Shown here piece after piece: positions 43,966 through 53,233 of a DNA stretch of 64,000 nucleotides (position 1 is its first letter; each line of letters opens with the position of its first letter). The notes under the pieces are model-generated. The model saw only the letters and a list, made by a program, of their open reading frames with translations, had not been told where the DNA came from and searched no databases. The stretch is from Peribacillus simplex (GTDB taxonomy: Bacteria; Bacillota; Bacilli; Bacillales; DSM-1321). The stretch is taken from assembly GCF_001578185.1 (NCBI RefSeq), contig NZ_CP011008.1:4802001-4866000 (forward strand). Reading direction: 5' to 3'. The position numbers and the translations under genes are program-made.

Positions 43966-44176
43966 AAAACTATCAAAAGAAGAATTGATGAATCTAATCG
44001 ATTCTTTGAATCCTAAAATAAAAAAATCGTTAAAAAACACCAACTATCAAGACCGGAATGATCTGGAACAAGAGATTAAACTCAAGATCATTGAGTCATA
44101 TGAAAAAATCGTTTCAATCGAGGCCCCTAATTTTGAGGAGTTCCTTGCAGAATTCCTGACTAAGCAAAAACAATGA
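43958..44176 (+). CDS. rsoA: RsoA-like co-sigma protein (region 2 carrier)
   Basis: 72 residues from a GTG start that overlaps the sigO end by 8 bases, with AAAGGAG about 10 bases upstream. YQDRNDLEQEIKLKIIESYEKI matches sigma region 2.1-2.2, the core-binding helix. In B. subtilis RsoA supplies region 2 and works only with SigO. The genes for the anti-sigma YvrL and the target oxalate decarboxylase OxdC are not nearby. A strong terminator follows. Confidence 0.82.
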   Translation: MDKKLSKEELMNLIDSLNPKIKKSLKNTNYQDRNDLEQEIKLKIIESYEKIVSIEAPNFEEFLAEFLTKQKQ

Positions 44177-44181
44177 AAAAG

Positions 44182-44221
44182 TACCAAGTCCAGCATGCAT
44201 GCTGGACTTGGTATTTTTTTT
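44182..44221. terminator. Bidirectional terminator, rsoA/acylase
   Basis: Perfect TACCAAGTCCAGCATGC palindromic stem followed by eight Ts on the plus strand. Confidence 0.93.
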
Positions 44222-44228
44222 CTGAATA

Positions 44229-46601
44229 TCAGTATAATGGATTCAATGTCAGCTTATCACCTTTTGGATCATCCAATACCGTTTTGTGATAAGTACCTTC
44301 TGCCCAATCATCAAGCTGATCGTGGTACCACTCGCTTTTTACGTTACCTGATTGCCCAGGCCCAACGAGGTGATATCCCTTATTCATGTCGGATAGGTCA
44401 ATGACAAATCTCCAGGAGCCGCCATGATTAACGGTTCCGTTATCTAAAAATGCCGCTGCCTGTACGGTTACACTGCTACCGCCGACCGGCAATCCGCCGC
44501 CGCTGTTAAATAAATAATTTAACGGGGCGACACTTCGTAACGGATGGTTGAACCTTACCTGATGATAGTCTCCCCATTCCCAATCAGCTATATCGTCACC
44601 TTGTGATTCTTCCAGTTCCATTAACGTCTCCTGTAACGACTTGGCGAGTACCTGCTCCAGTCCGCCTGCCTCTTCAATCCAAGGACCCGGCTTACCGCCC
44701 AATGCCCGCCTTAGTAGTTCATCAACGGCCGAACGCCTTCCATTAAAGAGGTTGAGCGTTTCTTCCGGTATTTCTTCTGTAAGCAAAACTTCCCCGATTT
44801 TTTTCATCCATACATTAAAAATCATCGGTGCTGCTTCATCAACGGAATCAATATGATTCCATTTCTCCAGAATCCTTAGTGCCTTGTCTTCCTGTATTCC
44901 CGATGGACCTTTCAGTACCTCTATAAATTGAGGGACAAACTCCTTAGCCTGCAGATTCATCTGATCCATTTGCAAGCTTTGCATATCTTCTGCAGTAAGC
45001 TTTTTATTCGCTTTTAAAAACTCCTGTATCCTCATCTGACGGTACGGCTGTGCCCAGTTATTGCTGATATGGTAAGGATAATCATCTGAGATGACTTTAT
45101 TATTCGCTGTCGAAATGAATCCCTCTTCCGGATTGACCGTTTTTGGAAGTTCATCAAATGGAATGTAGCCTTTCCACTCATATTCATCCGTCCAGCCAGG
45201 TACAGGCAGCATACTATCGCCTTTTTTACGGATAGGGATTTTCCCATTCGCCTTAAAGGCAATGGTCCCATCAACTGAGGCAAAGACGAAATTCTGTGCC
45301 GGCGTTTCGAATTTCAAAAGGGCCTTTTCGAAGTCTTTCCAGTTTTCCGCTTTATTCATATTAAGTACCGCTTCAAGCTCTGCGGATGGATCAAGTGCCG
45401 TCCACCTTAATGCAAGGACTGTGTCTTTTCCGCTTTTCCCGGCAAAGTCGGAGACAACCGGTCCATGACGGGTAACCGTCACTTTATAGTCAAGTGTCTT
45501 ACCATCCTTAACCTTGATCGGTTCGTTTAAGATATGAGCTTTGTCCCATTTATCTTTGAAGGCGAATTCTTTCTCGTTTTCCGGGTGTCTCTTCTCAATA
45601 TACAGATCCTGGACATCCGGGCCTGTATTCGTCACACCCCAAGCGACCTTTTCGTTATGACCGAGAATGATACCCGGAATCCCGGCAAAAATAACACCGC
45701 TCACATTGACTGTCGGGGCCTCCAAATGCATTTGGTACCAAACGGACGGTGTAGTTAACCCCAGATGGGGATCATCCGCCAATAACGGCTTCCCGGAATC
45801 CGTTTTCTTGCCAGATACGACCCAGTTGTTGCTGCCGTTGAATTCATTAGGAACAATGGCCCCGGCGAAGCTTTTTTCAATATCCAGTTCTTCCTTGCTG
45901 ATGATATATGGTGCGCCCTCTGGATAATCCGGGAATAGATCATACGCTTTTTCATTTGGGAAGGTTTGCAGCAAATACTGTCTAAACGCCTGATCTTCCC
46001 AGTTCCCGCCTAAATCAAAGGCCATATACTTACCGATGGTGAGCGAATCGACGGGTGTCCACGGTTCTGGTTCGTATCCAAGTAAAGTGAACTCGGTCGG
46101 CCATTTCCCATTCTCCTTCAATTCATCGATATATAAATTTACCCCTTTTGCAAACACATCCAAGGCTTCTTTACCGTCGCTTGTATATACTGCATAAGAC
46201 GCTTCAGCTGCCCGCCTTAGCCCAAGTGTGCGGAAATATTTATCATTTTTGACGGTTTTCTCACCAATCACTTCACTCAATCTTCCTGACGCCTGACGCC
46301 TGCTTAAATCCATTTGAAATAAACGGTCCTGTGCTTGGATATACCCTTGGGCTAAATATAAATCATGTTCATTCGCTGCGTTGATATGCGGGACCCCGCT
46401 GGAATCCCTCACAACTGTTACTTGTTTCAAAAGGCCTGGAAGCGAAATTTCCCCCTTTGTTTCCGGCAAGGACCTTGAAAGCAATACATTTGCTGCAATC
46501 AAGACAGACAGCAAAAGTAAAATCAGGATTGCAAGACTCCATAGCACCCGCTTTTTCCACTTCCGTTTTGGTTTTTGCTGAGGTACGGCAACTTCCATCA
46601 A
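44229..46601 (-). CDS. Penicillin acylase family (Ntn-hydrolase) membrane-anchored amidase
   Basis: 790 residues. An N-terminal membrane helix (about 18-40) after a basic segment anchors it. The alpha chain has YIQAQDRLFQMDLSRRQASGRLSE. The self-cleavage site NGSNNWVVSG makes Ser257 the N-terminal nucleophile of the beta chain. The family (S45) cleaves penicillin G, acyl-homoserine lactones or other N-acyl amides; the substrate is unknown. Start TTG 46601 or ATG 46598, behind GGGGGGAG. It converges with rsoA. Confidence 0.9.
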   Translation of the reverse strand: MMEVAVPQQKPKRKWKKRVLWSLAILILLLLSVLIAANVLLSRSLPETKGEISLPGLLKQVTVVRDSSGVPHINAANEHDLYLAQGYIQAQDRLFQMDLSRRQASGRLSEVIGEKTVKNDKYFRTLGLRRAAEASYAVYTSDGKEALDVFAKGVNLYIDELKENGKWPTEFTLLGYEPEPWTPVDSLTIGKYMAFDLGGNWEDQAFRQYLLQTFPNEKAYDLFPDYPEGAPYIISKEELDIEKSFAGAIVPNEFNGSNNWVVSGKKTDSGKPLLADDPHLGLTTPSVWYQMHLEAPTVNVSGVIFAGIPGIILGHNEKVAWGVTNTGPDVQDLYIEKRHPENEKEFAFKDKWDKAHILNEPIKVKDGKTLDYKVTVTRHGPVVSDFAGKSGKDTVLALRWTALDPSAELEAVLNMNKAENWKDFEKALLKFETPAQNFVFASVDGTIAFKANGKIPIRKKGDSMLPVPGWTDEYEWKGYIPFDELPKTVNPEEGFISTANNKVISDDYPYHISNNWAQPYRQMRIQEFLKANKKLTAEDMQSLQMDQMNLQAKEFVPQFIEVLKGPSGIQEDKALRILEKWNHIDSVDEAAPMIFNVWMKKIGEVLLTEEIPEETLNLFNGRRSAVDELLRRALGGKPGPWIEEAGGLEQVLAKSLQETLMELEESQGDDIADWEWGDYHQVRFNHPLRSVAPLNYLFNSGGGLPVGGSSVTVQAAAFLDNGTVNHGGSWRFVIDLSDMNKGYHLVGPGQSGNVKSEWYHDQLDDWAEGTYHKTVLDDPKGDKLTLNPLY

Positions 46602-46811
46602 TTCATCTCACTCCCCCCTTAAAACTCTCTTACTATCTACTTAAGATATTCCGCGTCCCCACCCACCTTTCCTACCAACTTCCTAACATTCCCTCTGTTT
46701 ATTTCCGGAAGGGAGAAAGGTGCAAGGACGGTTGTTCCCGCTCAAGGTCGGATCTTTCTGCGCAAGGTCAAATTGTTTCCGTGAAATTCGATAAACATTG
46801 TCAAATACAAA

Positions 46812-46838
46812 AACACCGATACAATGTATCGATGTTCA
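46812..46838 (-). terminator. Terminator of the 46.8-kb hypothetical gene
   Basis: AACATCGATAC/GTATCGGTGTT stem, tiny loop, then TTTGT on the minus strand. Confidence 0.75.
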
Positions 46839-46845
46839 GGGGATG

Positions 46846-47283
46846 TTAGCTATTAGCAATTATGTATTCAATCACCTTATCTGGATCATCCGTATAAAAA
46901 AGGGCCTTATCGAAGTCATGGGCTGCCTTCGCCTCAGCTTCCATGTATTCAACCGGGGATAGGAAACCAAAGAGCCTCTTCCATTTATGATTTTTCTCCA
47001 GAAGTTTTCTTTCCCTTTTTATATCCTCTGGAATGAATTTATTAATGATATAACATGGGTCAGAAAATGCATCAGCATTAAAACGCTCGTTCAAGGTTCG
47101 CAGTTTTTCCCGATCCCACTCCACCCTTATTAAGTCAGATATGACCGACACATTTTGGACTGATTCAAGGATGCGTTTCGACAAAACATCATATTCTTCA
47201 TCCTCCAACCCATTATCCGTCATGATCCCCACACAATACCATTTTTCATTCGGATCAAGTTCTTCATTTTTTTTGAAAAACAC
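46846..47283 (-). CDS. Hypothetical protein, 145 residues
   Basis: Not recognised. A soluble, charged protein (MFFKKNEELDPNEKWYCVGI start, acidic and basic helices, C-terminal FDKALFYTDDPDKVIEYII) without membrane segment, signal or known motif. The ribosome site (GGAAGGTGGATG region) and the absence of overlapping genes support coding. A terminator follows directly. The 263 bases upstream (47284-47546) hold no convincing gene; a short plus-strand frame from 47434 behind GGAGATAT runs into the neighbour's end. Confidence 0.65.
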   Translation of the reverse strand: MFFKKNEELDPNEKWYCVGIMTDNGLEDEEYDVLSKRILESVQNVSVISDLIRVEWDREKLRTLNERFNADAFSDPCYIINKFIPEDIKRERKLLEKNHKWKRLFGFLSPVEYMEAEAKAAHDFDKALFYTDDPDKVIEYIIANS

Positions 47284-47546
47284 TCTTCATCCACCTTCCT
47301 TTCGGGCTTTACATGTCCTATCTCTTTTTCTTGTATGCTTTTCCGTATTCACGTTTTTCCCATTCATTATCTAAATGAATAAAGCAACATGTCCGTATTC
47401 ACGCCATTTCACTATATCATGGAGATATATCCATATGACGAAAAATGAAGAAAGCTGCTGGTATGGTTGCCACCATTCGCCAAACTTCTTGCATTTAGGA
47501 AACTTCATGACATACAAAAAAAGATACCCTGAAGAGGATACCTCCA

Positions 47547-48410
47547 TCATATTGGCTGAAGGGCCAGCCCTCTTTGTTTAAGCAGATATTCCAGTGCCTG
47601 CCTGAACGATAGAAAAGGTTTTACCTGATTAGACAAATCAAGTTTGACAATCTCTTTCACCACATCAGGGGCAAAACCGACAAACATCGTTTCCGTTCCC
47701 ATCAACGCCAGTGCCCCCACTAATTGATCCAGCAGTATGAGCATATTGCTTTCCTTCGTAAAGGTAATGCCGGAGAAATCCATAATCAATACTTCCGCAT
47801 GCAGGTCTGCACATTTTTGCAGTACCGTCGATTGCATCGACTCCATTCTCCAATCATCAATGCGCCCGATCAATGGTAAGAGCAGCACATCCTTTAAAAC
47901 GGTCTGAACAATCGGAGTGGCCAATTCTTCCATGACTTCCTGGTTTTCTTTTATTTTCTGCAAAGAATCGTTTGCCGCTTTTGCCATTTCTTTATAATGA
48001 TTCACATAACTTATGCTCACACAGTGTATGAATTGATCCAGTATTGCATCAATTATCGAGCTTGCCTTTAGCAAAATTTCAATGGAGTAGTAGCGGTTGC
48101 TTACTTCTTCTTCAATGAAACTCCAGAAAAGGTTACGCACCAGCTGAGCTTCCTCAATATTTTTATTTAAAGGGATTCCCATGTCCACGACGCGCTTTCC
48201 TATTTCCATACCCGTTATTTTCATACTTTCCATCGCTTGTGCCTTACCGTGAATCAAGGCATCTGCATGAATTTGAATTAGTTGCGACCTTACCTCTTTA
48301 CTGGTTTCAAAATCATAGAGTGGGCCCTCTTCTTCAAACAACTCGATATGCTCCACTAAGATATATTTGAATTTTTCGATTTTTTCACCGATCATTCTTA
48401 ATTCTTCCAT
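47547..48410 (-). CDS. RsbR-like stressosome protein with C-terminal STAS domain
   Basis: 287 residues. The N-terminal helical domain (about 1-150, EELRMIGEKIEKFKYILVEH...) resembles the RsbRD/RsbR sensor region; the C-terminal STAS domain (about 165-275) shows LATPIVQTVLKDVLLLPLIG, then IDDWRMESMQSTV, and VLIMDFSGITF. RsbR paralogues form stressosomes with RsbS and are phosphorylated by RsbT. No rsbS, rsbT or sigB gene is adjacent. ATG 48410 has GGGAGG 5 bases upstream; the frame from 48449 is an extension. Confidence 0.82.
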   Translation of the reverse strand: MEELRMIGEKIEKFKYILVEHIELFEEEGPLYDFETSKEVRSQLIQIHADALIHGKAQAMESMKITGMEIGKRVVDMGIPLNKNIEEAQLVRNLFWSFIEEEVSNRYYSIEILLKASSIIDAILDQFIHCVSISYVNHYKEMAKAANDSLQKIKENQEVMEELATPIVQTVLKDVLLLPLIGRIDDWRMESMQSTVLQKCADLHAEVLIMDFSGITFTKESNMLILLDQLVGALALMGTETMFVGFAPDVVKEIVKLDLSNQVKPFLSFRQALEYLLKQRGLALQPI

Positions 48411-48555
48411 GTAGACCTCCCACACAGGGCTTTTATCACATTTTATCAAATAGTTAATGGTAAAGGATATAAAATCCTTCTATTACCAATATGATAATAG
48501 ACGTTTACCCTTCTCTTAATAAGGGTATTATGATATATGACTTGGAGGGATTATC

Positions 48556-48699
48556 ATAAAAAAGGATCAAAAAGACTTTGAATCTGAAAACATGAGCGAT
48601 TTAGTCGAACTCATAAACAGTAAAAATAACAGCCGCAGAATCCTCGATGTACTACGGCGTAATAAAAAGGATAAAAATAAAAACAAAGATAAAAAGTGA
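48556..48699 (+). CDS. Candidate small basic protein with a non-AUG (ATA) start
   Basis: TTGGAGGG at about 48542-48549 stands 7 bases before an ATA, from which 47 codons run to a stop (KKDQKDFESENMSDLVELIN, then SKNNSRRILDVLRRNKKDK and a lysine-rich end). The first in-frame ATG (48592) has no ribosome site. An intrinsic terminator begins at the stop. Either AUA is the true start, or a former ATG has mutated and the gene is dying. Family not recognised. Confidence 0.5.
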   Translation: MKKDQKDFESENMSDLVELINSKNNSRRILDVLRRNKKDKNKNKDKK

Positions 48700-48730
48700 A
48701 AAAGCCCATTCCAATATGGTCTGGGTTTTT
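48699..48730 (+). terminator. Terminator of the small basic protein gene
   Basis: AAAAAGCCCA/TGGG-TTTTT stem with one bulge, directly at the stop codon. Confidence 0.75.
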
Positions 48731-48746
48731 AAATGGGATAAAATAA

Positions 48747-48783
48747 AAGAGCTGAGTTTGTTTTTTGAGCAAACTCAGCTCTT
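48747..48783 (-). terminator. Terminator of the 48.8-kb gene
   Basis: Perfect AAGAGCTGAGTTTG/CAAACTCAGCTCTT stem with a 9-base loop and TTTATTTT on the minus strand. Confidence 0.9.
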
Positions 48784-48790
48784 CCTGCCA

Positions 48791-49120
48791 CTATCTTTTT
48801 CTTCGAATTTCCTTCACATGGTTTCCTTCCGTGGTAATATAAACTGTTTCATCGATTTTGTATGTTAAATAACGGTCACAATCGATTTCCAACGTTTTCC
48901 CATTGTTGAATTTCATTGCGCAATTGGATCCCTCTTCGGTTTCCGTCACATCAATGACTTCGTTCGTCTTAAAACCGACTGCCTTGCCATCGGAGAAATG
49001 TGGATAGTATTTTTCAACAATCTCCACCTTTTCCAATCTGCCCGGACTTGTTAAATATACAACGAATAATATAATTAAAACGGCTATTAACCCAATGAGA
49101 ATTACTGCTTTTCGTTTCAC
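48791..49120 (-). CDS. Hypothetical membrane-anchored protein, 109 residues
   Basis: One N-terminal membrane helix (about 4-23, KAVILIGLIAVLIILFVVYL) and a small extracellular beta-rich domain (SPGRLEKVEIVEKYYPHFSD ... YLTYKIDETVYITTEGNHV). Two cysteines (NCAMKF, IDCDRY) in the outer domain could form a disulfide. Family not recognised. It precedes its own strong terminator; an MFS gene lies upstream, separated by 99 bases. Confidence 0.7.
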   Translation of the reverse strand: MKRKAVILIGLIAVLIILFVVYLTSPGRLEKVEIVEKYYPHFSDGKAVGFKTNEVIDVTETEEGSNCAMKFNNGKTLEIDCDRYLTYKIDETVYITTEGNHVKEIRRKR

Positions 49121-49219
49121 TCTATCTATTACCCTCTTCTCTGATCAATCTTTTATTCAATATCATTTTTCACTAGATTATATTCAGGATTCCGGAAAAT
49201 CATGATAGAAAAGAACATT

Positions 49220-50413
49220 TTATTTAACGATTTTCACTTTTTCAACCATCATGACACAAACGGCAGCAAGGATGATTAGGATGGATACAGCCGAGATGAC
49301 CCCTCCCCAACCGAACTTCATCAGGAATAAACCTCCTGATGCTCCTACTACACTTGACCCCGCATAGTAAAACAGGAGATATAAAGCGGATGCTTGTGCC
49401 TTTTCACTTTTATCAGCTAACGATCCGACCCAGGTGCTCGCAATTGAATGAGCTCCAAAAAAGCCAAATGTAAACAGGGCAAGCCCGATTATCTTCAACA
49501 AAAGTGGATCCAATAAGGTTAAAAGGGCCCCCAGCAGCATGATTGCGATTCCGGTAAGAAGAACAAACCTCCGACTATATTGATCGGCAAGCTTCCCCAT
49601 CCATGTAGAACTAAATGTCCCCACTAGATAAATAATGAAAATGAAGCCGATCAATGTCTGTGATAAATGATATGGCGGCCCCATTAATGGTATACCCACA
49701 AAGTTATAAACGGTAACGAACGAGCCCATTAATAGGAAGGCCATCCCGAATAAAAGTACTAGTCTGCTATTCCATAAGTTATTAATAAGGGAGGTTTTAA
49801 TTCTCGACAATGATACTTTTTTACGGACAGCATGCTGCGAATGTGGAAGCATCAACCAAAAAGCCAGACTGATGATCAAACTTAAAGCCCCAAGGCTGCC
49901 AATCGCTATGTTCCATGAGAAATGGTCGGTCAGCACTCCGACAATCAGCCTGCCTGCCAATCCGCCGATACTCGAACCACTCACATAGATTCCCATCACA
50001 TAGCCCAGGCTTTTCGGATCGAATTCTTCATTGATATAGGCCATCGCAATTGCCGGGAAACCTGCAAGCACCGCTCCTTGAATCGCCCGTATTGCAATAA
50101 GGATGTATAGGTCATCCTGGATGAAGCTGACGCATATGGATAACAACGCAGACAGAGTGAGCGCTGTCCCCATTATTTTTTTCCTATCGATATTTTCTGA
50201 GAAAAAGGAAACAAGCAATAAACAGATGGCAAGCGTTCCTGTTGCGAAAGATAATGTAAGACTTGCCATTGCAGGAGAGACCCCGAATTGCTTTGCGAAA
50301 ACCGGAATGACCGGTTGAGTACTATACAGATCCGCAAACGTTACAAAGCTACCAAGAAATAAAGCCAAGATTGTTTTCCTGAATGATTTGCCAGCAGGCT
50401 CGATATAATTCAC
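49220..50413 (-). CDS. MFS transporter (YnfM-like, DHA1 family)
   Basis: 397 residues, twelve predicted membrane helices. LGSFVTFADLYSTQPVIPVFAKQFGVSP at the start and the motif A-like loop ENIDRKKIMG match the YnfM/AraJ-like branch of drug-type exporters. The substrate is unknown. GTG start with AAGGG about 11 bases upstream, so expression may be modest. No regulator adjacent. Confidence 0.85.
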   Translation of the reverse strand: MNYIEPAGKSFRKTILALFLGSFVTFADLYSTQPVIPVFAKQFGVSPAMASLTLSFATGTLAICLLLVSFFSENIDRKKIMGTALTLSALLSICVSFIQDDLYILIAIRAIQGAVLAGFPAIAMAYINEEFDPKSLGYVMGIYVSGSSIGGLAGRLIVGVLTDHFSWNIAIGSLGALSLIISLAFWLMLPHSQHAVRKKVSLSRIKTSLINNLWNSRLVLLFGMAFLLMGSFVTVYNFVGIPLMGPPYHLSQTLIGFIFIIYLVGTFSSTWMGKLADQYSRRFVLLTGIAIMLLGALLTLLDPLLLKIIGLALFTFGFFGAHSIASTWVGSLADKSEKAQASALYLLFYYAGSSVVGASGGLFLMKFGWGGVISAVSILIILAAVCVMMVEKVKIVK

Positions 50414-50524
50414 TTTTGTTCAGACCCTTCACTATTAAACTTCCCCCCTATGTTAATACGAACTTCCTGAGTTGTCTATTTCGCCACTTATGGCCAAACG
50501 GAAAAGTAAGTTCCAGCAATTCAC

Positions 50525-50559
50525 AAAAAACCCTTCACTGTATGCAGTGAAGGGCTTTT
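50525..50559 (-). terminator. Terminator of the SteT-like permease gene
   Basis: AAAACCCTTCACTG/CAGTGAAGGG-TTTT stem, TATG loop. Confidence 0.9.
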
Positions 50560-50561
50560 CA

Positions 50562-51884
50562 TTAATATGAACGTTTATCATCCCGCTCACTTTTTTTAAG
50601 CAGCCAGTACACAGGCATACCTATAAAGAGGATGATCACCGAGTACAGGGCATTTAAAGGTGTTTGGATTAATGTGCTTACAACAATATATATTGCACCA
50701 GCAATGGCTACAATGGGAATGAATGGGTAAAACGGTACTTTATATGTTTTTGCATCGGGATCTTTCTTGCGTAAGATGAAGACCGCGAAGAAGGCTAATC
50801 CATAAAAACAGAAGACAGAGAATACGGCCATATTGGTAAGTTTGTCAGGGTCTGCTACAACCATCATTATGATGGCAATGATCACTTGTAATATCGTAGC
50901 ATTTATGGGCGTTTTAAACTTGGGCGATATTTTCCCGATTTGTTTATGGCCAGGCATCATTTTATCAGTCGCCATCGCCAAGGTTATGCGCGGAAAGGTC
51001 AGAAGCTTTCCGTTCAAACATCCGAAGATTGAAATCGCTATTCCGATTGATATCAATTTCCCGCCCAATTCACCAAATAGATGCGTTGCCGCAACATTCG
51101 CTGCATTCGTACCATGAGCGATGACTCCCTCTGCTCCCAAAACATGAAGCATGGCAAGGTTTACAGCCAAGTAAGCGACCATGACCACGACTAACCCCGT
51201 GATGATTGCCCGCGGCAGCGTTTTCTGTGGATTTTTCATTTCCCCTGCCATGAAGCCGACATTCATCCAGCCATCATACGCCCAGAGGGTAGCCAAAATC
51301 GCACCAGCCATACTGACTTTCATTGAACTTTCACTACTGATATTGAATACAGGCATATCACCATGTGCGATACCGAACACCGCTATGAAAATGATGGGGA
51401 TCAATTTAGCAACGGTCGATAAGGTTTGGATGATACCGCCGTATTTTGTCCCCAGCAGATTCATGCCTGCTATAAATACGATCGTAAGAATGCCTATTGC
51501 CAAAGTATAATCTGAAGCGATATTGAATATTCCTGCGACTAATAACCCGAAGTATAAACTGAGTGCGCCCATGACTGCAGGTCCATATACCAATGTCTGA
51601 ACCCAGCCGCATAGGAATCCCCATGCTTTTCCGTACACTTCTTCCATATAGACATATAAGCCCCCAGTTTTAGGAATCCGAGTACTCACTTCCGCAATCG
51701 TCAATCCGCTTGCAAGGGTAATCAGGCCACCTATCAGCCAAGCTAGTAAGGCCATGGTTGAATTACCACTTAACTCAAGCACGTCACCAGGTCTCATGAA
51801 AATACCAGAACCGATAACTGTACCAACTACAATAGATGTTCCAATCCAAAAGCCAATCGTTTTTTTCAATTGGTCATTCCCCAT
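50562..51884 (-). CDS. Amino acid permease, APC superfamily (LAT/SteT-like)
   Basis: 440 residues with twelve predicted membrane helices. KKTIGFWIGTSIVVGTVIGSGIFMRPGDVL is the LAT-type start; TRIPKTGGLYVYMEEVYG and AYDGWMNVGFMAGEMKNPQKTLPRAI are typical of the SteT serine/threonine exchanger and YkbA-like proteins. Likely an amino acid exchanger; the substrate is not certain. ATG 51884 has GGGGAGG 5 bases upstream; the codons from 51908 are an extension. Confidence 0.88.
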   Translation of the reverse strand: MGNDQLKKTIGFWIGTSIVVGTVIGSGIFMRPGDVLELSGNSTMALLAWLIGGLITLASGLTIAEVSTRIPKTGGLYVYMEEVYGKAWGFLCGWVQTLVYGPAVMGALSLYFGLLVAGIFNIASDYTLAIGILTIVFIAGMNLLGTKYGGIIQTLSTVAKLIPIIFIAVFGIAHGDMPVFNISSESSMKVSMAGAILATLWAYDGWMNVGFMAGEMKNPQKTLPRAIITGLVVVMVAYLAVNLAMLHVLGAEGVIAHGTNAANVAATHLFGELGGKLISIGIAISIFGCLNGKLLTFPRITLAMATDKMMPGHKQIGKISPKFKTPINATILQVIIAIIMMVVADPDKLTNMAVFSVFCFYGLAFFAVFILRKKDPDAKTYKVPFYPFIPIVAIAGAIYIVVSTLIQTPLNALYSVIILFIGMPVYWLLKKSERDDKRSY

Positions 51885-52200
51885 GATGTCCTCCCCAGGT
51901 GTACACATGTACTTGTTTTATACTAAAATTATATCATATAAATTATATGAAAATAACTTATTCAATAATTTGAATAGTCCAATAAGATTCCGGACACGTT
52001 GGTATTACTGTTCTTAGCTAGCTTTATTACAATAATATTTTTTTTACTAATTATGTCTGGAACTGCAACAAAAACCGAATATTTCTCTTCAGAAAAAACG
52101 TTTTATAGAAATTTAACTCAATAATAACGAACTAAATATCACAAAACGCAAATATCATTCGTTGCATATATTCTGAGATACCAGGGTTTTTCTCGGACAC
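51885..52200. other. Intergenic region, nothing recognised
   Basis: AT-rich. It should contain the permease promoter. No gene, repeat or RNA structure identified. Confidence 0.45.
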
Positions 52201-52232
52201 AAAAAAACCACTCCGAATCAACGGGGTGGTTC
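52201..52232 (-). terminator. uppP terminator
   Basis: Minus-strand AACCACCCC/GGAGTGGTT stem (one mismatch) followed by seven Ts. Confidence 0.85.
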
Positions 52233-52259
52233 CACTCCTCTTTCAAGCTTCAATTCGTA

Positions 52260-53087
52260 TTACCAAATAATGAATAAAAGCACAACCGCCAAGACAATCC
52301 GGTAGATGGCAAAAGGAGTCAATTTAACTTTATTGATTAAAATCAAGAAAAAGCGGATACAGAATAACGCAAAGATGAATGCGCTTATGAAACCTGCGAT
52401 AATGAATGGCAGAACTTCAGGTGTGAAGTAATCCCAATACTTAACTATCTTTAAAAGACTGGCACCCGCCATGATCGGCACCGCCATGATGAACGTGAAA
52501 TCGGAAGCAGCCCGATAGCTCATCCCTAATAGCACACCACCGGAAATCGTTGAACCTGAACGTGAGAATCCCGGCCACAGTGCCAAACATTGAATTAACC
52601 CTACACCCAAAGCTTGTTTATAAGTGATTTGGTCAACCGTTTCTGTAGTCAGCTTTGGACGGAATTTATCAGCCGCAATCATTAAAAATGCGCCCAAGAT
52701 TAATCCAACGATAACCGTCTTCATGGTAAATAAATTTTCATCGATATAATCTTCGAACAATAGACCTAATACAGTAGCTGGTAACAATCCGACGATGATC
52801 TGCAAGAGGTTAAGCTTTTGGCCCTTCACAGCAGATGGGTCTTTCATTTTCCTTAAACCAAGCAAGTCCATGAATCGCCCCCAGAAGAGCACGACTACAG
52901 CGAGTATCGAACCAAGCTGGATAACCACCTTGAACACATTGGCTACTTCACTACCGAAAAGTTCATTCGATTTCAACCATAAATCATCAACGATAATCAT
53001 GTGCCCTGTAGACGATACAGGAGCAAATTCAGTTAATCCTTCAACAAGACCAAGGACAACAGCAACAAAAATTTCCCACATATTCAT
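52260..53087 (-). CDS. uppP: Undecaprenyl-diphosphatase (BacA family)
   Basis: 275-residue integral membrane enzyme that turns undecaprenyl pyrophosphate into the monophosphate carrier for peptidoglycan synthesis; it also confers bacitracin tolerance. Signatures: LGLVEGLTEFAPVSSTGH with the catalytic Glu pair (17, 20) and PGFSRSGSTISGGVLLGM. The start at 53087 (MNMWEIF) has GAGGTG 8 bases upstream; the frame to 53171 is an extension overlapping the divergent gene's leader. Confidence 0.95.
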   Translation of the reverse strand: MNMWEIFVAVVLGLVEGLTEFAPVSSTGHMIIVDDLWLKSNELFGSEVANVFKVVIQLGSILAVVVLFWGRFMDLLGLRKMKDPSAVKGQKLNLLQIIVGLLPATVLGLLFEDYIDENLFTMKTVIVGLILGAFLMIAADKFRPKLTTETVDQITYKQALGVGLIQCLALWPGFSRSGSTISGGVLLGMSYRAASDFTFIMAVPIMAGASLLKIVKYWDYFTPEVLPFIIAGFISAFIFALFCIRFFLILINKVKLTPFAIYRIVLAVVLLFIIW

Positions 53088-53233
53088 TTTTTTCACCTCA
53101 TAATTCGAACACCTGTTATGGAAATACCATATGTATTTTACTCGTTGTTTAAAATATTGTCTATTAAACATTGCTGAAACAATTTAGGGATACATGTATG
53201 ATAGGGTTCAAGATAAAGTTTAAAGGGGAAGTG

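Noticed and set aside
47434-47581. 48-codon plus-strand frame behind GGAGATAT
   Set aside because: The ribosome site is reasonable, but the frame runs into the 3' end of the convergent RsbR-like gene and resembles no known protein.
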